NCBI GenBank assembly: GCA_015501595.1 | Contig: JADNRX010000149.1 | Location: 1 to 64,000, forward strand | Length of the DNA stretch: 64,000 bases | Origin: Hymenopellis radicata | Taxonomy: Eukaryota > Basidiomycota > Agaricomycetes > Agaricales > Physalacriaceae | Reading direction: 5' to 3' | In this document: positions 1-10,662 of the stretch, one piece after another | Layout: each line of letters begins with the position of its first letter | Numbering within the stretch: position 1 is the stretch's first letter | The notes under the pieces: model-generated | Seen by the model: the letters and a program-made list of their open reading frames with translations, nothing else | Told to the model about the DNA's origin: nothing | The model's database searches: none | Translations under genes and position numbers: made by a program

Positions 1-780
1 ATTAGAGGTACGTAGTGCCGTCATACCACAATATTCGTCGCATCATTTACTAAGACCGCCCTGGTAGTCTCCGGGCTATGCGGCTAATAACTCTTTCTCA
101 TTCTTCGTCTACATGGATTCATGTACTAGCTAGGACCGCAATATCTATCTCTATCGAATCGTAATAACAGGCCGCGTCTAACTAGACCACGGGAGCGAAT
201 GGGTGGAGAACACAACTTCCGCCACACAGAACAATACTTTCGCCACATCATTCGGTTCTGATGCGACGGAGCGCCCAGAACTGCGCATGAGTAACGGGGG
301 GCCCAGACGACCGCTTCATAAATCAAACTTTAATGTTGAAGAGGTATAAAGACCACCGGAACTCCCGTCAATCCCATCGCCTCCTTCCCTTCTCACCGTT
401 ATGCTGTCGCTATGCCCCTCGTACTGTCCTCTTGCCGTCGCTGTCGCCTGCTTTGTGCTAGACTCTATGTCGAGTAAGTGTCTTGCTTGGTACTCTGGTC
501 ATTGTCTGACTTGTTCATCGTCTATATACTCACTGTTCTGTCAACGTTGGCGCATCGAGTAAGTGCCTTCTTGTGTTCTACTCTCATCGCCATCTGATTT
601 AGTTCGCTCCTAGGTGTTTCTCGCTGACTACTTTCCAGGTGTTCTTGCTCCCGCCTCGACTCGCAAGCTTAAGTGCTACGAGTCGTAGAGCAGCACGGTG
701 CGTAACAGTGACTCGCGTCACTTCAGCTAACATACCTCCTTAGTTCGTCCGTGTGTGCTGGGGCGAACACCACGGTGTGA
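1..780. other. Intergenic stretch, no gene seen
   Basis: Only short overlapping open frames occur here and none resembles a known family. A short string, TCGAGTAAGTG, occurs twice (around 468-478 and 553-564) and looks like a splice donor after an exon end. Transcribed but non-coding leader exons of a gene outside the window are therefore possible. Nothing firmer can be said. Confidence 0.4.
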
Positions 781-1060
781 GGCTCAGATGTGAGTCTCGC
801 ACTGCCCACTCCGGGGACTGCGCGAGCCAGCTATGGGATGTTGGGGCCCGTGTGGCTTAATGGGGTCGACCCTACCCAAAACCGACCTTGCGCGCAGGTG
901 ATGTTTGCCTGGTATCCTGCCAGCCCTCCTTGGAGCAGCTAAATCAGCCACCGAGACTCCTTTTTTTTTAATTCTAGCTGCGAGTGACTTGAACGCTGTA
1001 CTCGCCAGCCCCATCCCTGGGTAACGGACCTCTTTCGGTTCGAATCTCACCCGAGAAGCC
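781..1060 (+). other. Possible Pol III transcription unit with A box, T-run and downstream B box
   Basis: An A-box-like string TGGCTTAATGG lies at 853-863, a run of nine T at 961-969, and a B-box-like string GGTTCGAATCT at 1037-1047. This order (A box, terminator, B box beyond it) is the known layout of budding yeast SNR6 (U6). The sequence between is not U6. The bases around the B box do not form a T stem and no acceptor pair was found, so it is not a tRNA. It could be an unidentified small RNA or chance. Confidence 0.2.
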
Positions 1061-1285
1061 CAAACACCTTAGCAGCGCACCTTGACAGTACGATCTACGA
1101 GCTGAAAAGTGCTCTTTAGCGAGACGTGCCTGTGCAATCAGTAGACTTGTCTCTCGCTTAGACTTTCCTAGTAAATATTTGCCGTTCGCGCCGTGTCGTA
1201 GTAAAACAATGCATTGATTTCAACAACTACTTCTACTTTGAGCTGCTGCCGCAAAGACTGTCTAAAAACACAGGTGTACCAATAG

Positions 1286-1906
1286 TCACGCGCCATATCC
1301 GCAAAAGATTTCGTACACATCCCGCTCAGAGGCCTCGTAGGACAGGTTGGCCACTATAAGCGTCAACGAGGGAACTTTCTCGGACCGCACCGCAGCGACG
1401 CTCTGCTTCTCCGCCCATTCTATGAGTGCAGTGCGTCCGCTGAATGTGAAAGGCTGCGCGCGCATTACACTTGCTGCTGCTTCTTCCGTCTCAAACTGGA
1501 CTATGGCCCAGCCACTTGGTCGCTGCGTCGCCCGGGCTCGACTATGGCGCAGCCGCCTGGTCACCTCGGCCCCGGCGGCGCCTGCAATCGAAAAAAGAGT
1601 AAGCGATGGACAGCCGCAATGCTAGATGGCAAAAAAAGCACCCTTGTGGATGTTGGTGATGACGCCAAATTCCTGCAGCTCATTCCGAATGTCGTCCTCC
1701 TCCATGTTGAAGGGCAGATTGCCGAGGTACAGAATGTTGCGGGGCTGGGCACTTGACTCGTCGCTCATCCACCGGCGAGCAGCATGTGTCTGGTGCAGCA
1801 GGGTCGGACGCGCTATCGACGCACGCGACGACAGAGAGCGGCCGCCGCGGCGCGAGACAGTGGCGAGGGCGCGGGCATTGGCGCGAACGAGATTGGCGAA
1901 CATCAT
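1286..1906 (-). pseudogene. Truncated copy (A) of the two-RRM mitochondrial-type RNA-binding protein
   Basis: Exons 1642-1906 and 1286-1581 with a 60-nt intron match the first two exons of the intact copies at 3537-4436 and 48039-48915. The N-terminus is Arg/Ser/Ala-rich (mitochondrial presequence type) and is followed by the first RRM (RNP2 ILYLGNLPF; RNP1-like SGWAIVQFETEEAA). At the end of exon 2 an 8-nt stretch present in copy B (between GGATATGGC and GCGTGAC) is missing, so the frame closes after GYGA. The third exon with most of the second RRM is absent. Sequence similarity to the other copies ends around 1275. It may still yield a one-RRM protein, as copy D does. Confidence 0.65.
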
Positions 1907-2053
1907 GACCAGGACATGATTAGGTAGGTACAGGCCTGGAGCACCGGCAATTTCTGCCGGCCATTTGATAGAGGCCAAGTAGAGCATGCTCGGCTTATAG
2001 GGAGAGGATGGGCTAGTCAAGAGGGGGAAAACAATGCCGCTCTTAGATGAACA

Positions 2054-3244
2054 TCAACAAGTACCTCGCGGAAGGATACTAGAATCATAATACGACGGTG
2101 GTTCCTTCAAGCAATACTCGAATGAAGATGAACCCGACTCGAATCGCCCCAACCAATCCTGTAAACACCTTCGTCTCTTAACAACCGCATCCTCCTCCGC
2201 TCTCCCCGAAGCCGACATGCTATTAATAAGCGCTGCAGACAACTTTTCCGCTAGACCGTTGTGCAGCTCATTCTCCATCGTCAAAGCCGCATGGCCAATG
2301 AAACGCTGTAGGAGATGATGGTAAGTTCAAATTTCTGAAGTCAAGCGCACTGATCTACCTGGTACGCGACCTCAAAGTAAGCCCTGCAGGACCTTAGCCA
2401 GGATGTGCAGCTCGTCCTCGTATGGCGCCGGAGGAGGGGAGTAAGGACGTGCTACCGCTGCGTAGACTGGCTGTGATTGTCGGCCTGTGATATCGCACTT
2501 CGTCGCCAATGACGTGTCGGAAGCAGTGGTCTCTTTCTCGTAGAAAGTCGGGGGTTGCTCGAGTACCCACGGCTCGTTTCTAGCTCGACAGTCTTCCTGA
2601 GGATAGCACTGGCGCCCTCTTTGATTGCTTCCATCTCGTCTGTGACTCGATCAGCAAAACCTTCTACGAGATTCTAGACGCAGCGGACATGAACTTCCAA
2701 GGCCTCGACGGGACACAGGACATGGTGCAGAAAATTATCGATTCTGAATATCGAATAGCAGAGAGTCGTCGCATTGGCCCACTGGTTCTTCGTAAATCCC
2801 GTAATGAGGAGCTCCCATGTGTTGTTTCTATACAAAAGCAACGTTAACACAACGAGAGCCTCAATATGACAACTGTAATACACACCGTTTGATCGCTTCC
2901 TTCACCCAACAAATACTCGGACGCCCTGGTATACACCTCATCGTCTCCAAGATCTGTCCGTATCTATACTCCGACTTCGCATACCCCTCCTTCGAGTCGA
3001 ATGGGTAGAATATTGGGGCTGTCTTCGGCTCGTCCTCTTCCAGCGTTGCTTTGTTTCTGTTGTCAAGTTCATCTGCGTCCTTGTGCCGTCCTTCCTCCTC
3101 GATATCACAACACTTACGTCTCACCGATAGTCTCTTGGATCCAGAGGACTCTGCTACTAATTTGAGTTGGTGTCAAACGACATCATCCAGCGCCACAAGG
3201 CCAAGTAGAGGTGTGTGTGAACCGGCTATAGGAGAGGCAAGATT
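2054..3244 (-). pseudogene. Decayed dynamin/Mx-like GTPase fragment (copy 1)
   Basis: Translations in several frames match the C-terminal half of the intact dynamin gene at 44650-47448. The GTPase effector domain part lies at 2054-2284 (ENELHNGLAEKLSAALINS, then QDWLGRF). Stalk segments lie at 2452-2640 (MEAIKEGASAILRK) and 2674-3124. Frames are broken by indels and the whole G domain is missing. Its order next to an RRM gene copies the 44.6-48.9 kb locus, so this is a partial segmental duplicate. Confidence 0.75.
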
Positions 3245-3305
3245 GAAAACACGTCGCATCAAGATTAGTTGAACCCAGTCTACCTCTATTCTAGGCATTA
3301 ACCAT
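3245..3305 (+). repeat. 61-bp direct repeat, left copy
   Basis: This 61-bp sequence starts GAAAACACGTCGCATC and ends ATTAACCAT. It recurs at 4751-4811 in the same orientation with one difference (C versus T in CTAGG[C/T]ATTAA). The pair brackets the RRM copy B unit exactly, as expected if the unit was added or removed by recombination between short repeats. Confidence 0.85.
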
Positions 3306-3536
3306 GTTCTGCTGCTCGTGAATTCAGTAGGCGAGGAACCATCATTATATGGAATGTGTCTTGAGAAGTAGCAGTAAAAACCTACGACACATGAGCGATA
3401 ATTGCGATAGCCGCAAGCCCAACAGACATCTGGTTACGTATAGTCCATATCACTTCCATTTGTCCCAAGAGCAGAAGAAAAGGATGCGTGAAAAGCCGTC
3501 GTCGTTATCGTAGCCTTTTATGCCTCCAGTACGCCT

Positions 3537-4436
3537 CTAAGATCCGCCTGAGGATTCAAGTTCAGGGACCTTGGGAACATGATAGTCCAAGAGCACAGTG
3601 CGGCCTTGAATCGTGATGGGACTGGCCAGGTTGGCCTCGTACGCCGCCACAGCAGGGCCCAGGTCGAAGAATTCGACGTGGGCAAAGCCACGGGACTTGC
3701 GTGTGCCATCCCGGCCGCGTTCCGTGCGTGCTGTAAACGACCATTAGAAGACTGTCCAGAAAAAGACAAATAGGCGTACCAACAGTCACGCGCTTGAGAA
3801 GGCCATATCCGGACAAGCTTTCGTACACATCCCGCTCAGAGGCCTCGTAGGACAGGTTGGCCACTATAAGCGTCAACGAGGGAACTTTCTCGGACCGCAC
3901 CGCAGCGACGCTCTGCTTCTCCGCCCATTCTATGAGTGCAGTGCGTCCGCTGAATGTGAAAGGCTGCGCGCGCATTACACTTGCTGCTGCTTCTTCCGTC
4001 TCAAACCGGACTATGGCCCAGCCACTTGGTCGCTGCACCGCCCGGGCTCGACTATGGCGCAGCCGCCTGGTCACCTCGGCCCCGGTGGCGCCTGCAATCG
4101 AAAAAAAAGAGTAAGCGATGGACAGTCGCAATGCTAGATGCCAAAAAAAGCACCCTTGTGGATGTTGGTGATGACGCCAAATTCCTGCAGCTCATTCCGA
4201 ATGTCGTCCTCCTCCATGTTGGAGGGCAGATTGCCAAGGTACAGAATGTTGCGGGGCTGGGCACTTGACTCGTCGCTCATCCACCGGCGAGCAGCATGGG
4301 TCGTACGTGTCTGGTGCAGCAGGGTCGAACGCGCTATCGACGCACGCGACGACAGAGAGCGGCCGCCGCGGCGCGAGACAGTGGCCAGGGCGCGCGCATT
4401 GGCGCGAACGAGATTGGCGAACATCATCATGGACAT
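3537..4436 (-). CDS. Two-RRM RNA-binding protein, probably mitochondrial (copy B)
   Basis: Exons 4154-4436, 3780-4091 and 3537-3730 join in frame through 62- and 49-nt introns to give 262 residues. The first ~65 residues are rich in Arg, Ser and Ala with few acids, a mitochondrial presequence type. RRM1 follows (ILYLGNLPS; SGWAIVRFETEEAA). RRM2 is split by the second intron (LTLIVANLSY; GFAHVEFFDLGPAVAAY). The protein ends VPELESSGGS. The start is the first ATG of MSMMMFAN, in the same place as in copy C. Role inferred: RNA binding in mitochondria; target unknown. It lies between a decayed dynamin fragment and OPI3 and is flanked by a 61-bp direct repeat. Confidence 0.8.
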
Positions 4437-4750
4437 GACCAGGACATGATTAGGTATGTCACCTTGGAGCCACCGGCATTATAACGCGGGTAACGCCGTT
4501 TAACGGCAAGGCCCGCTACCCCTATTATCTTGATGCTTGTGTGGATGGGATTTGGAGAGTGCTTGTGGGTACTTACAAGTTGAAGTACAAAGAGACTAAG
4601 CACACTTGGAACGTTTTTGCCTTTACCCAAAGGTAGGTCGGGTCTCATCGGTGAGGTATATATAACTGAGCTGGACAACGGACGAGGCGCTGGTTTTATT
4701 GACGAAAAGAAGGTGACCCGATGTGGTGCGCTCGGGCTAGTCAAGAGGCG

Positions 4751-4811
4751 GAAAACACGTCGCATCAAGATTAGTTGAACCCAGTCTACCTCTATTCTAG
4801 GTATTAACCAT
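4751..4811 (+). repeat. 61-bp direct repeat, right copy
   Basis: This is the partner of the repeat at 3245-3305 and differs from it at one base. It lies between RRM copy B and the 3' end of OPI3 and probably marks one limit of the duplicated segment. Confidence 0.85.
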
Positions 4812-4861
4812 CAGAGTCGTAAGAATCAATAATTTTTGGCACCTCCTCCGCTCCTCAAAAT

Positions 4862-5587
4862 CTACTGCTTCTTCGCAGCCCTCTCTTCCTCCCTCTTCGC
4901 GTAAATCATATCCGTAAACGGGCCCTCGAACCTCAACGCCACGACATAAACGACATACACATACGCCGTGATAACCAACCCAGCGATGGATTGGAACCAT
5001 AGGGAGACACCGAGAAAGCACATGGTGGAGCCGACATACATAGGGTTTGTCAGGATGTTGAATGGGAATCTACGTGTTATTTAGTTGGAGTTATAGAGAG
5101 AGATGAGGGAGCGACTCACCCCTCGACACGCGCGTCCATCAAAATACCAAAGTAGTCCCCGAGAAACGTCCCCGTGATACCCAGCGCCCACGTCGAGGTC
5201 ACAACCAAAATCTGACCACTCGCCACGAGCGCTATCGGCAGGTACGTGTCGAATGGCTTCGCGAGAGGGGGAAGAGAAGCGGGCTGAGAGGCGAGGGCGT
5301 CATGAAAGAGGTTGTCGCGGAGCATGCCAAAGGAGAATATCATGAAGGCAAGGAAATAGCAGCCGGCTTTTTGTGAGCCAAAGAGACGAGTTATGGTTTT
5401 GTTATGGTATTCTATGCAAATCATTAGCGCTCGAAGGGTATAAGGGAGAAAGGCACGCACCATTCCGGGCGACGATATTCCATGCGGTGGGGTTGAACGT
5501 GATAGAGGCAATGCTGAGCCAGAAGGACGGCTGGGTGAGGTCCACGTAGGGTTTGGCGGCCGCGATGTAAGGCGCGAGGGCGTTCAT
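4862..5587 (-). CDS. OPI3: Phosphatidyl-N-methylethanolamine N-methyltransferase (OPI3 type)
   Basis: Exons 5461-5587, 5120-5411 and 4862-5069 give 208 residues, the usual length for Opi3/PEMT. The family catalyses S-adenosylmethionine-dependent methylation steps from phosphatidylethanolamine derivatives to phosphatidylcholine in the ER membrane. Diagnostic stretches seen are FNPTAWNIVARN near the N-terminus, GDYFGILMDARVEGFPF in the middle, NPMYVGSTMCFLG (SAM-binding region) and a C-terminal acidic FEGPFTDMIYAKREEE. Several hydrophobic segments fit a membrane protein. The start is the first ATG before the hydrophobic N-terminus. A divergent RRM gene begins close by on the other strand, so the two probably share a promoter. 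Confidence 0.92.
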
Positions 5588-5761
5588 GTCGTGTCGTGTC
5601 GTGGGGGTAAAAACGTGCGCGGTATTTGTAGATGTTTACTTCACAAGTGGTTGGCGGGATGTTCGGGCCGACGCCTTGCCTCAAGGCGGTCATCATATCA
5701 TGTTGGCAGCGATACTTGGACGGCCGGGAGGCTGTACTCGACAGGACGCGTCTTTTCCCTT

Positions 5762-6920
5762 ATGAAGCATCAGGAATCGAGGTTGGGAGAAGAGAATAAT
5801 ATCCTACACGTGCGCGGCATTCCCCAGGATGTTTCCTCGCAGGAGGTGCTCGCGTCTCCTGCGTTCAGGAATCTAAAAGGAATAGTCTCAGCGAGAAAAC
5901 GTACGTTGTCTATCGCAGCACATGCAGGGCTCTAAACACATGATAGCATTCCGGAATGACCTCAGCCATGATTACCTCTTCGTCAAATTCGAATCTGCAG
6001 CAGCCGCTACAGCCGCTCTTATGGAACACCAGCAAAACGCTCTCTCGCTCGACGGCGAGCCGCTCACTGTGGAATACGCCCGTCCACACGTTACAGACAT
6101 CCGCCCTGCATCACGATCCACCGATACACTCTTCTTAGGCTCGATACCCTTCATCCCCACCCCCTCCACCCATGCGCTGAGCACCCTCCTCCGCGCCTGG
6201 ACCACCTCGTACGGCCCCATCCAGCGCCTCTCCTTCGTCCCCGCCGCCTCCCCCACCAAACCCGGCTTCGCACACGTCCAGTTCGTCAATTTCGTAGACT
6301 CGCTGCGCTTATACGAGAGCGCCAAGATCCACGGGGCCACACTCAACCTCGTACCCGCTCCCGCCGACTCGGCTCGCGTCCCATCGAGTTACCAGCGGTT
6401 CGACGTGAACCAGCTCACCCTCCCTCTCGGCTCGGCAACGTCGGCGCGCAGCCATCGGCTCTATGTCGATTACCAAGGCGCCCCGCAAAAGCCGAGAGAA
6501 AAGAACTTGACGCCGAATCGGCGGCTGGTGTTTCGGAATTGGCATGACAGCCTCGAGGCGCTGACCAGCGCGCTGCCGCGGGACGGCAGTGTGATGCATG
6601 TAAAGTTTTTAAAGGTGCCGGGAACGGGATACATTCTCATGCGGTCCACGGAGGACGCGCGGAGGCTTGTCACGGGGGGGAGGAGTGCGGTGGAGGCGGA
6701 GTATTCGAGGAATGTGTTGCCAGATGGGAAAGGGGTGGGTGGGGAGAGTGAGTGGGAGCCGATTCAGGTGGGCCCGGTGAAGAAGATGAGGGAAAGGAAG
6801 ATGATGAGTGGCGGCGGTGGTGAGGAGGGGAGGCCGAGGAGGGGAGGACTGGAGGCGGCGATGGATGACTTGCTTGATACAACGACGCTACTAGGCTCCT
6901 GGAGACATAGGAAATCATGA
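5762..6920 (+). CDS. RRM-containing RNA-binding protein, possibly mitochondrial
   Basis: Two exons, 5762-5904 and 5966-6920, joined by a 61-nt intron, give about 365 residues. The first RRM starts NILHVRGIPQD and, after splicing, runs into HDYLFVKFESAAAA (RNP1-like). A second RRM-like unit begins TLFLGSIPF and contains GFAHVQFVNFVDSLRLYE. A third weak unit contains RRLVFRNWHDSLEAL. The tail is Gly/Arg/Lys rich. The start is uncertain: the frame is open upstream to 5591, but that start overlaps the OPI3 promoter, so the ATG at 5762 is preferred. A weak alternative acceptor at 5927 would not keep the frame. The exact RNA role is unknown. Confidence 0.7.
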
Positions 6921-7099
6921 TGTGGCAAGAAACGCGTTGTGTACAGATTGCCGCTACATGATCGTGTCGGTTGTGGCTTACACTTCCTTTTCGTAGTTTC
7001 GTACGAGGCGTGCGTAGATTCAAGTAGTTGACTGCTCCAGCATCGGTTCATAGCCGATAGTTGTGTTCAATGGGGTACAACGGTGTCGTCTTATAAGCG

Positions 7100-8035
7100 T
7101 TCTAACCAAACCGGATACGAAGCCGGAGTGTAGTATGGAGGGCGTCCGGGTATTTGTTGGATAGTGAAGAAAGCAATTAAACGGTGTGTATTGTGGCAAT
7201 TGTCATATTGCTCTCGTTGTGTTGACGTTGCTTTTGTATAGGAACAATACATGGGGGCTTCCTGGTGGAATCTCTGCGACCTCCTTTCGGGTTTTACGAA
7301 AAACTGGGCCAATCCGACGACTCTCTGCTTCGATGCGATATTCGATAATTCTCTGCACCATGTCCTGTGTCTCGTCGAGCCCTTGGAAGTTCGTGTACGG
7401 TGCGTCTGGTGCGTCTAGAATCTTGTACAAGGTTTTGCTGACGCTCCTACGCAGTGCAATCGTCACAGACGAGATGGAATCAGAGGGCGCCAGTGTTATC
7501 CTCAAGAAGATCGTCGAGCTAGAAACAAAACGTGTCTACTCGAGCAACCCCGACTTTTACGAGAAAGAGACCAATGGCTCCGCCGCTTCCGATACGTCAG
7601 GGTTAAACGAAATACGACAATCACTCCCACCATGGAAAACGGTACCAGATTCTTACCTGACGTGTTACAAGGAAGAGCCGCACATCATGGCTATTATAAT
7701 AAAGTCAGGGCTACTTTGAGGTCGCGTACCAAGTAGATCAGTGCGCTTGATTCCAGAAACTCGAACTTACTACAATCTCTTGCAGCGTTCCACCGACCAC
7801 GCTGGAGAATGAGCTGCACGGCGGTCAGGCGGAAAAGTTGTCCGCGGCGATTATCAACAGCATGTCGGCTTCGGGGAGATGTGCCAGATGAAGTTGTTAA
7901 GAGACGAAGGATTGGTTGGAGCGGTTGAGGGTTCAGCTTCATTCGAGTATCGCTCGCGAAGAACCCACCGTCGTATCATGAAAGTTCTAGTATCCTTCCG
8001 CGCGGTACTTGTTTGTCTAAGAGCGGCGACACTTT
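7100..8035 (+). pseudogene. Decayed dynamin/Mx-like GTPase fragment (copy 2, inverted)
   Basis: The plus strand carries scrambled C-terminal dynamin sequence. Stalk parts lie at 7300-7720 (AIVTDEMES, ILKKIVELETKRVYSSNPDF) and effector-domain parts near 7795-7960, all in broken frames. It matches the intact gene at 44650-47448 but lies in the opposite orientation and lacks the G domain. It is followed tail to tail by a decayed copy of the gene at 39131, so both seem to derive from one inverted duplicate. Confidence 0.7.
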
Positions 8036-8840
8036 TTAATGGATAAACAGCATTCATTCAAGTTGCCTGTTTTAAATGTGCTGACGTCTTCCTGAACGAT
8101 ATACAAGGATAATAGACGAAAGCGGAGAGAGAAAGCGTTTTCAACGGGCGTTCCGCGCTGCGCCTGGTTGATGACGATGAAGAAGCCGTGGACGAGGGCC
8201 ATGAGCTATCAACGCACGAGTCGTCACGTTTGGTGAGGACGATCGCTCCTACTTTCGTCGGTCGGAGAGTAGGAAGAAGAAGATGGTCGTCGCTCACTGG
8301 AGAAGGAGAGGGGTCGGTAGCTACTAGTTCCAAAGGAGGACGAAAGTTTAGCGCGTCTTTGCTGTCATCTTCCGACGAGAGGCATGGGACGTCTAGAATC
8401 CACGACGGCTCGAGGGAAGTGTGCGCGGGATGAATTTGTAAAATTTTCCAAACACAATCGGTTCTGCAAAAGAGCAAAGGACATTAGTCTCCCTACTCAG
8501 GAAAAACTTTTTGCAGACCCTCAATATCGACGCCAGCAGGATTTGAACCTGCGCCCTCAAAGAGGAACAGATAACAGGAATGCGTGAATTCACTATTCTA
8601 ATCTGTCGCCGTAACCACTTGGCTATAGCGCCGCAGTACTCAATGATGTGACTGTGTGGCGGGCCGCGGGCAAGTGTATTTGTCGTTGAAGGTGGAGCAT
8701 TATCAGGCGGGAGAGCTAAGCAACAACGCAAGAAGAGAACTTTGGCTTCCAAGCGCATTTGGGCACGGCGAGCATCACGAGGAGAAGAGTCGGGATGGAA
8801 TGGGGTCGAGGGAATCGACGCTGGACTATATATACTCGAA
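8036..8840 (-). pseudogene. Decayed copy of the unknown gene at 39131-40310, interrupted by a tRNA-bearing insert
   Basis: Minus-strand translations match the 39131 gene in pieces: FFIVINQAQRGTPVENAFSL and LRFRLLSLYIVQEDV at 8030-8200, KVGAIVLTKRDDS near 8240, DVPCLSSEDDSKDAL near 8370. The promoter also matches: TATATATA at 8827-8834 followed by TAGTCCAGCGTCGAT-like sequence. About 300 bp absent from the 39131 gene separates the start region from the rest and carries the tRNA-Ser gene. Frames are broken and the 3' two thirds are missing. Confidence 0.7.
8529..8632 (-). tRNA. tRNA-Ser(AGA) with a 23-nt intron
   Basis: On the minus strand the acceptor GGCGCTA pairs with TGGCGTC (with G-U pairs). 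The D arm is GCC-AAGTGGTTAC-GGC. The anticodon stem ACAGA/TCTGT encloses loop TTAGAA+A with anticodon AGA. A 23-nt intron at 8573-8595 sits one base after the anticodon. A long class II variable arm (CCTC/GAGG) fits serine, and the T arm is GCAGG-TTCAAAT-CCTGC. A T-run follows in the transcribed direction near 8502-8506. Decoding is inferred as UCU/UCC after A34 to inosine editing. Confidence 0.93.
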
Positions 8841-9031
8841 AAGACAAAAAGAACAAAGGAATAAGACCTTACAATTAGAGCACGGTGTTGTTGTTCTGCA
8901 TCCAGGTGCATCAGAAATCAAAAACTGACTGACAAGTCTGTGCATACAAATTACAGTGAGATAACATGTGTCCGAATGCTGGTATATGTGAGATGGTAAG
9001 TGATAATGATAGTACCAACGATGATGAAAGA

Positions 9032-10485
9032 TCATGCCTGGCCCTCATGCATATCAGGTCCTATATACTCAAAATCATGAAACAAATCCTCGAACGACTG
9101 GGACGGCTGCTCGTCCGCATCAACGCACTCTCCCGCGAATATCCTACGTCTCCAATCAGTATCCAGTCGTAAATGAAGCCTCAGCACTCACTCTCTCGCA
9201 TCGCGTACCTTCGGCATAATCGGCGGCCTAACTTCCTTCTCCCACATCTGACACCAATCCGTCTCCGAAAACCAAGAATGATCATAGACGTCAAAGGGTC
9301 CATTGCACCCCAACCGCACGTCAGGATCATGCCACAGGAGGGCAGTGATAAAGCGACGAGCGTCGTTAGGGATAATGTGCGGTCGTGGCCAGGAGATCCG
9401 ACCAGCGAGAGTTTTGTTGTAAAGGACGGTTATTGTCTCTTTAGTGAGAACGGGGCCTCGGGATGGCGTGTCGAAGGGTGGTTTCCCGTTCAGGAGCTCG
9501 TATGTGATGACACCAAGGGCGTAGTAGTCCACTGCCCGCGTATAGACTGCCTTGAGAATAATCTGCAGAGACGTAGTTAACATCGACGGAGATTGCATAT
9601 GAAATGGAGGATGAAGGACACGAGTGGAATGAGCAGGCCTCACCTCGGGCGCAGTGTAATCAGGAGTTCCACAAATCGTTGACGTGGAAGAGCACTTTTT
9701 GGCGAACCCAAAGTCGGTTAGTTTTATGTGTCCATCCTTACAGACCAGGATGTTTTCGGGTTTCAGATCCCTGTGCACGATGTCTCTTTCATGGAGAAAG
9801 TCCAATGCTAGGAAGACCTCTGCAATGTAAAACCTTGCCTCTCTTTCGCGGAAGCGCTGTCGATGAACATCCTGTTAAACTCTCGTAATTTTAAATAGAC
9901 CTTGAATGCGTACCTTGAATCTCCTCAGGAGTGAGAACAGATCACCACCGTGCGCGAATTCCATTATCATATAGACGTTTCGCGAGTCGTGGAATGTGCC
10001 CCAGAATGTGATGATGAAGGGACAATATCGCGTTTGTTGCAAGGAGGAGAGGATGTCGGCCTCTCTTTTAGTAGAATTTCGCCGGATGACTGTGGCTTTG
10101 TTGATGGCCTTGATTGCAAAGTATCGGGTATTGTCGTATGCGGACCGCACTGAAAGTAGGTTAGCGCGGAGATACATGATAAAGATAAACGAGGACAGCG
10201 ATGACAAGGATGCGAAGGACAACAATACGGCCGAGGACTAAAACACTCACCAATGTGAACCTGTCCAGACGACCCAGCTCCAAGAACACGGCCAAATACA
10301 AAGTCGGTGTGTCTGTACTTTATCTTTGTGGGCGCTGTACGCGTCTCCGATAAATCTCTGAGTAGCGTAGTCGTGCTAATCGTGGGCGAGCGACCGGAAA
10401 GGTCGGTGGTATCCGAATTGGACAGCGGAGAAGTGGAGGCGGTTCTGTTTTGCCGTCGGCACTTTACCAATTTGGATGTCCTCAA
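9032..10485 (-). CDS. PKA-like AGC-family serine/threonine protein kinase
   Basis: Five exons (10251-10485, 9914-10149, 9644-9871, 9192-9562, 9032-9143) join in frame to 393 residues. A ~55-residue Ser/Thr-rich leader precedes the kinase domain. Visible motifs are the Gly loop GAGSSGQVH, the lysine in [33 protein letters not shown] in the activation segment, and [14 protein letters not shown]. The C-tail carries an FxxF-like hydrophobic motif ([12 protein letters not shown]). Order and motifs fit cAMP-dependent kinase catalytic subunits. The sequence is more divergent than typical fungal Tpk and the terminal FxxF is not at the extreme end, so a PKA-related paralogue is also possible. Activation by cAMP is inferred from the family only. 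Confidence 0.88.
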
Positions 10486-10662
10486 GTGGATGGCACATCA
10501 ACGGTATACAATTGTGTACGAGACATGTACGCCTTACATTCCGCAAGAGTAAACAAATTGCCACGATAAAGACTAGGTTGTGGTACAAAAAGACATACAA
10601 ACATAAAAGGCGTAAAGAAGTTGGCAGTAGGAGGATCGCGAAAACAAATTGATATACTTATC

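Noticed and set aside
840..975. SRP RNA because of GGAGCAG...ACTCC
   Set aside because: The loop between is too long, lacks the GNRA-type apex and no Alu-domain motif was found.
1020..1060. tRNA gene at GGTTCGAATCTCACC
   Set aside because: The bases before the T loop do not pair with those after it, and no acceptor partner exists.
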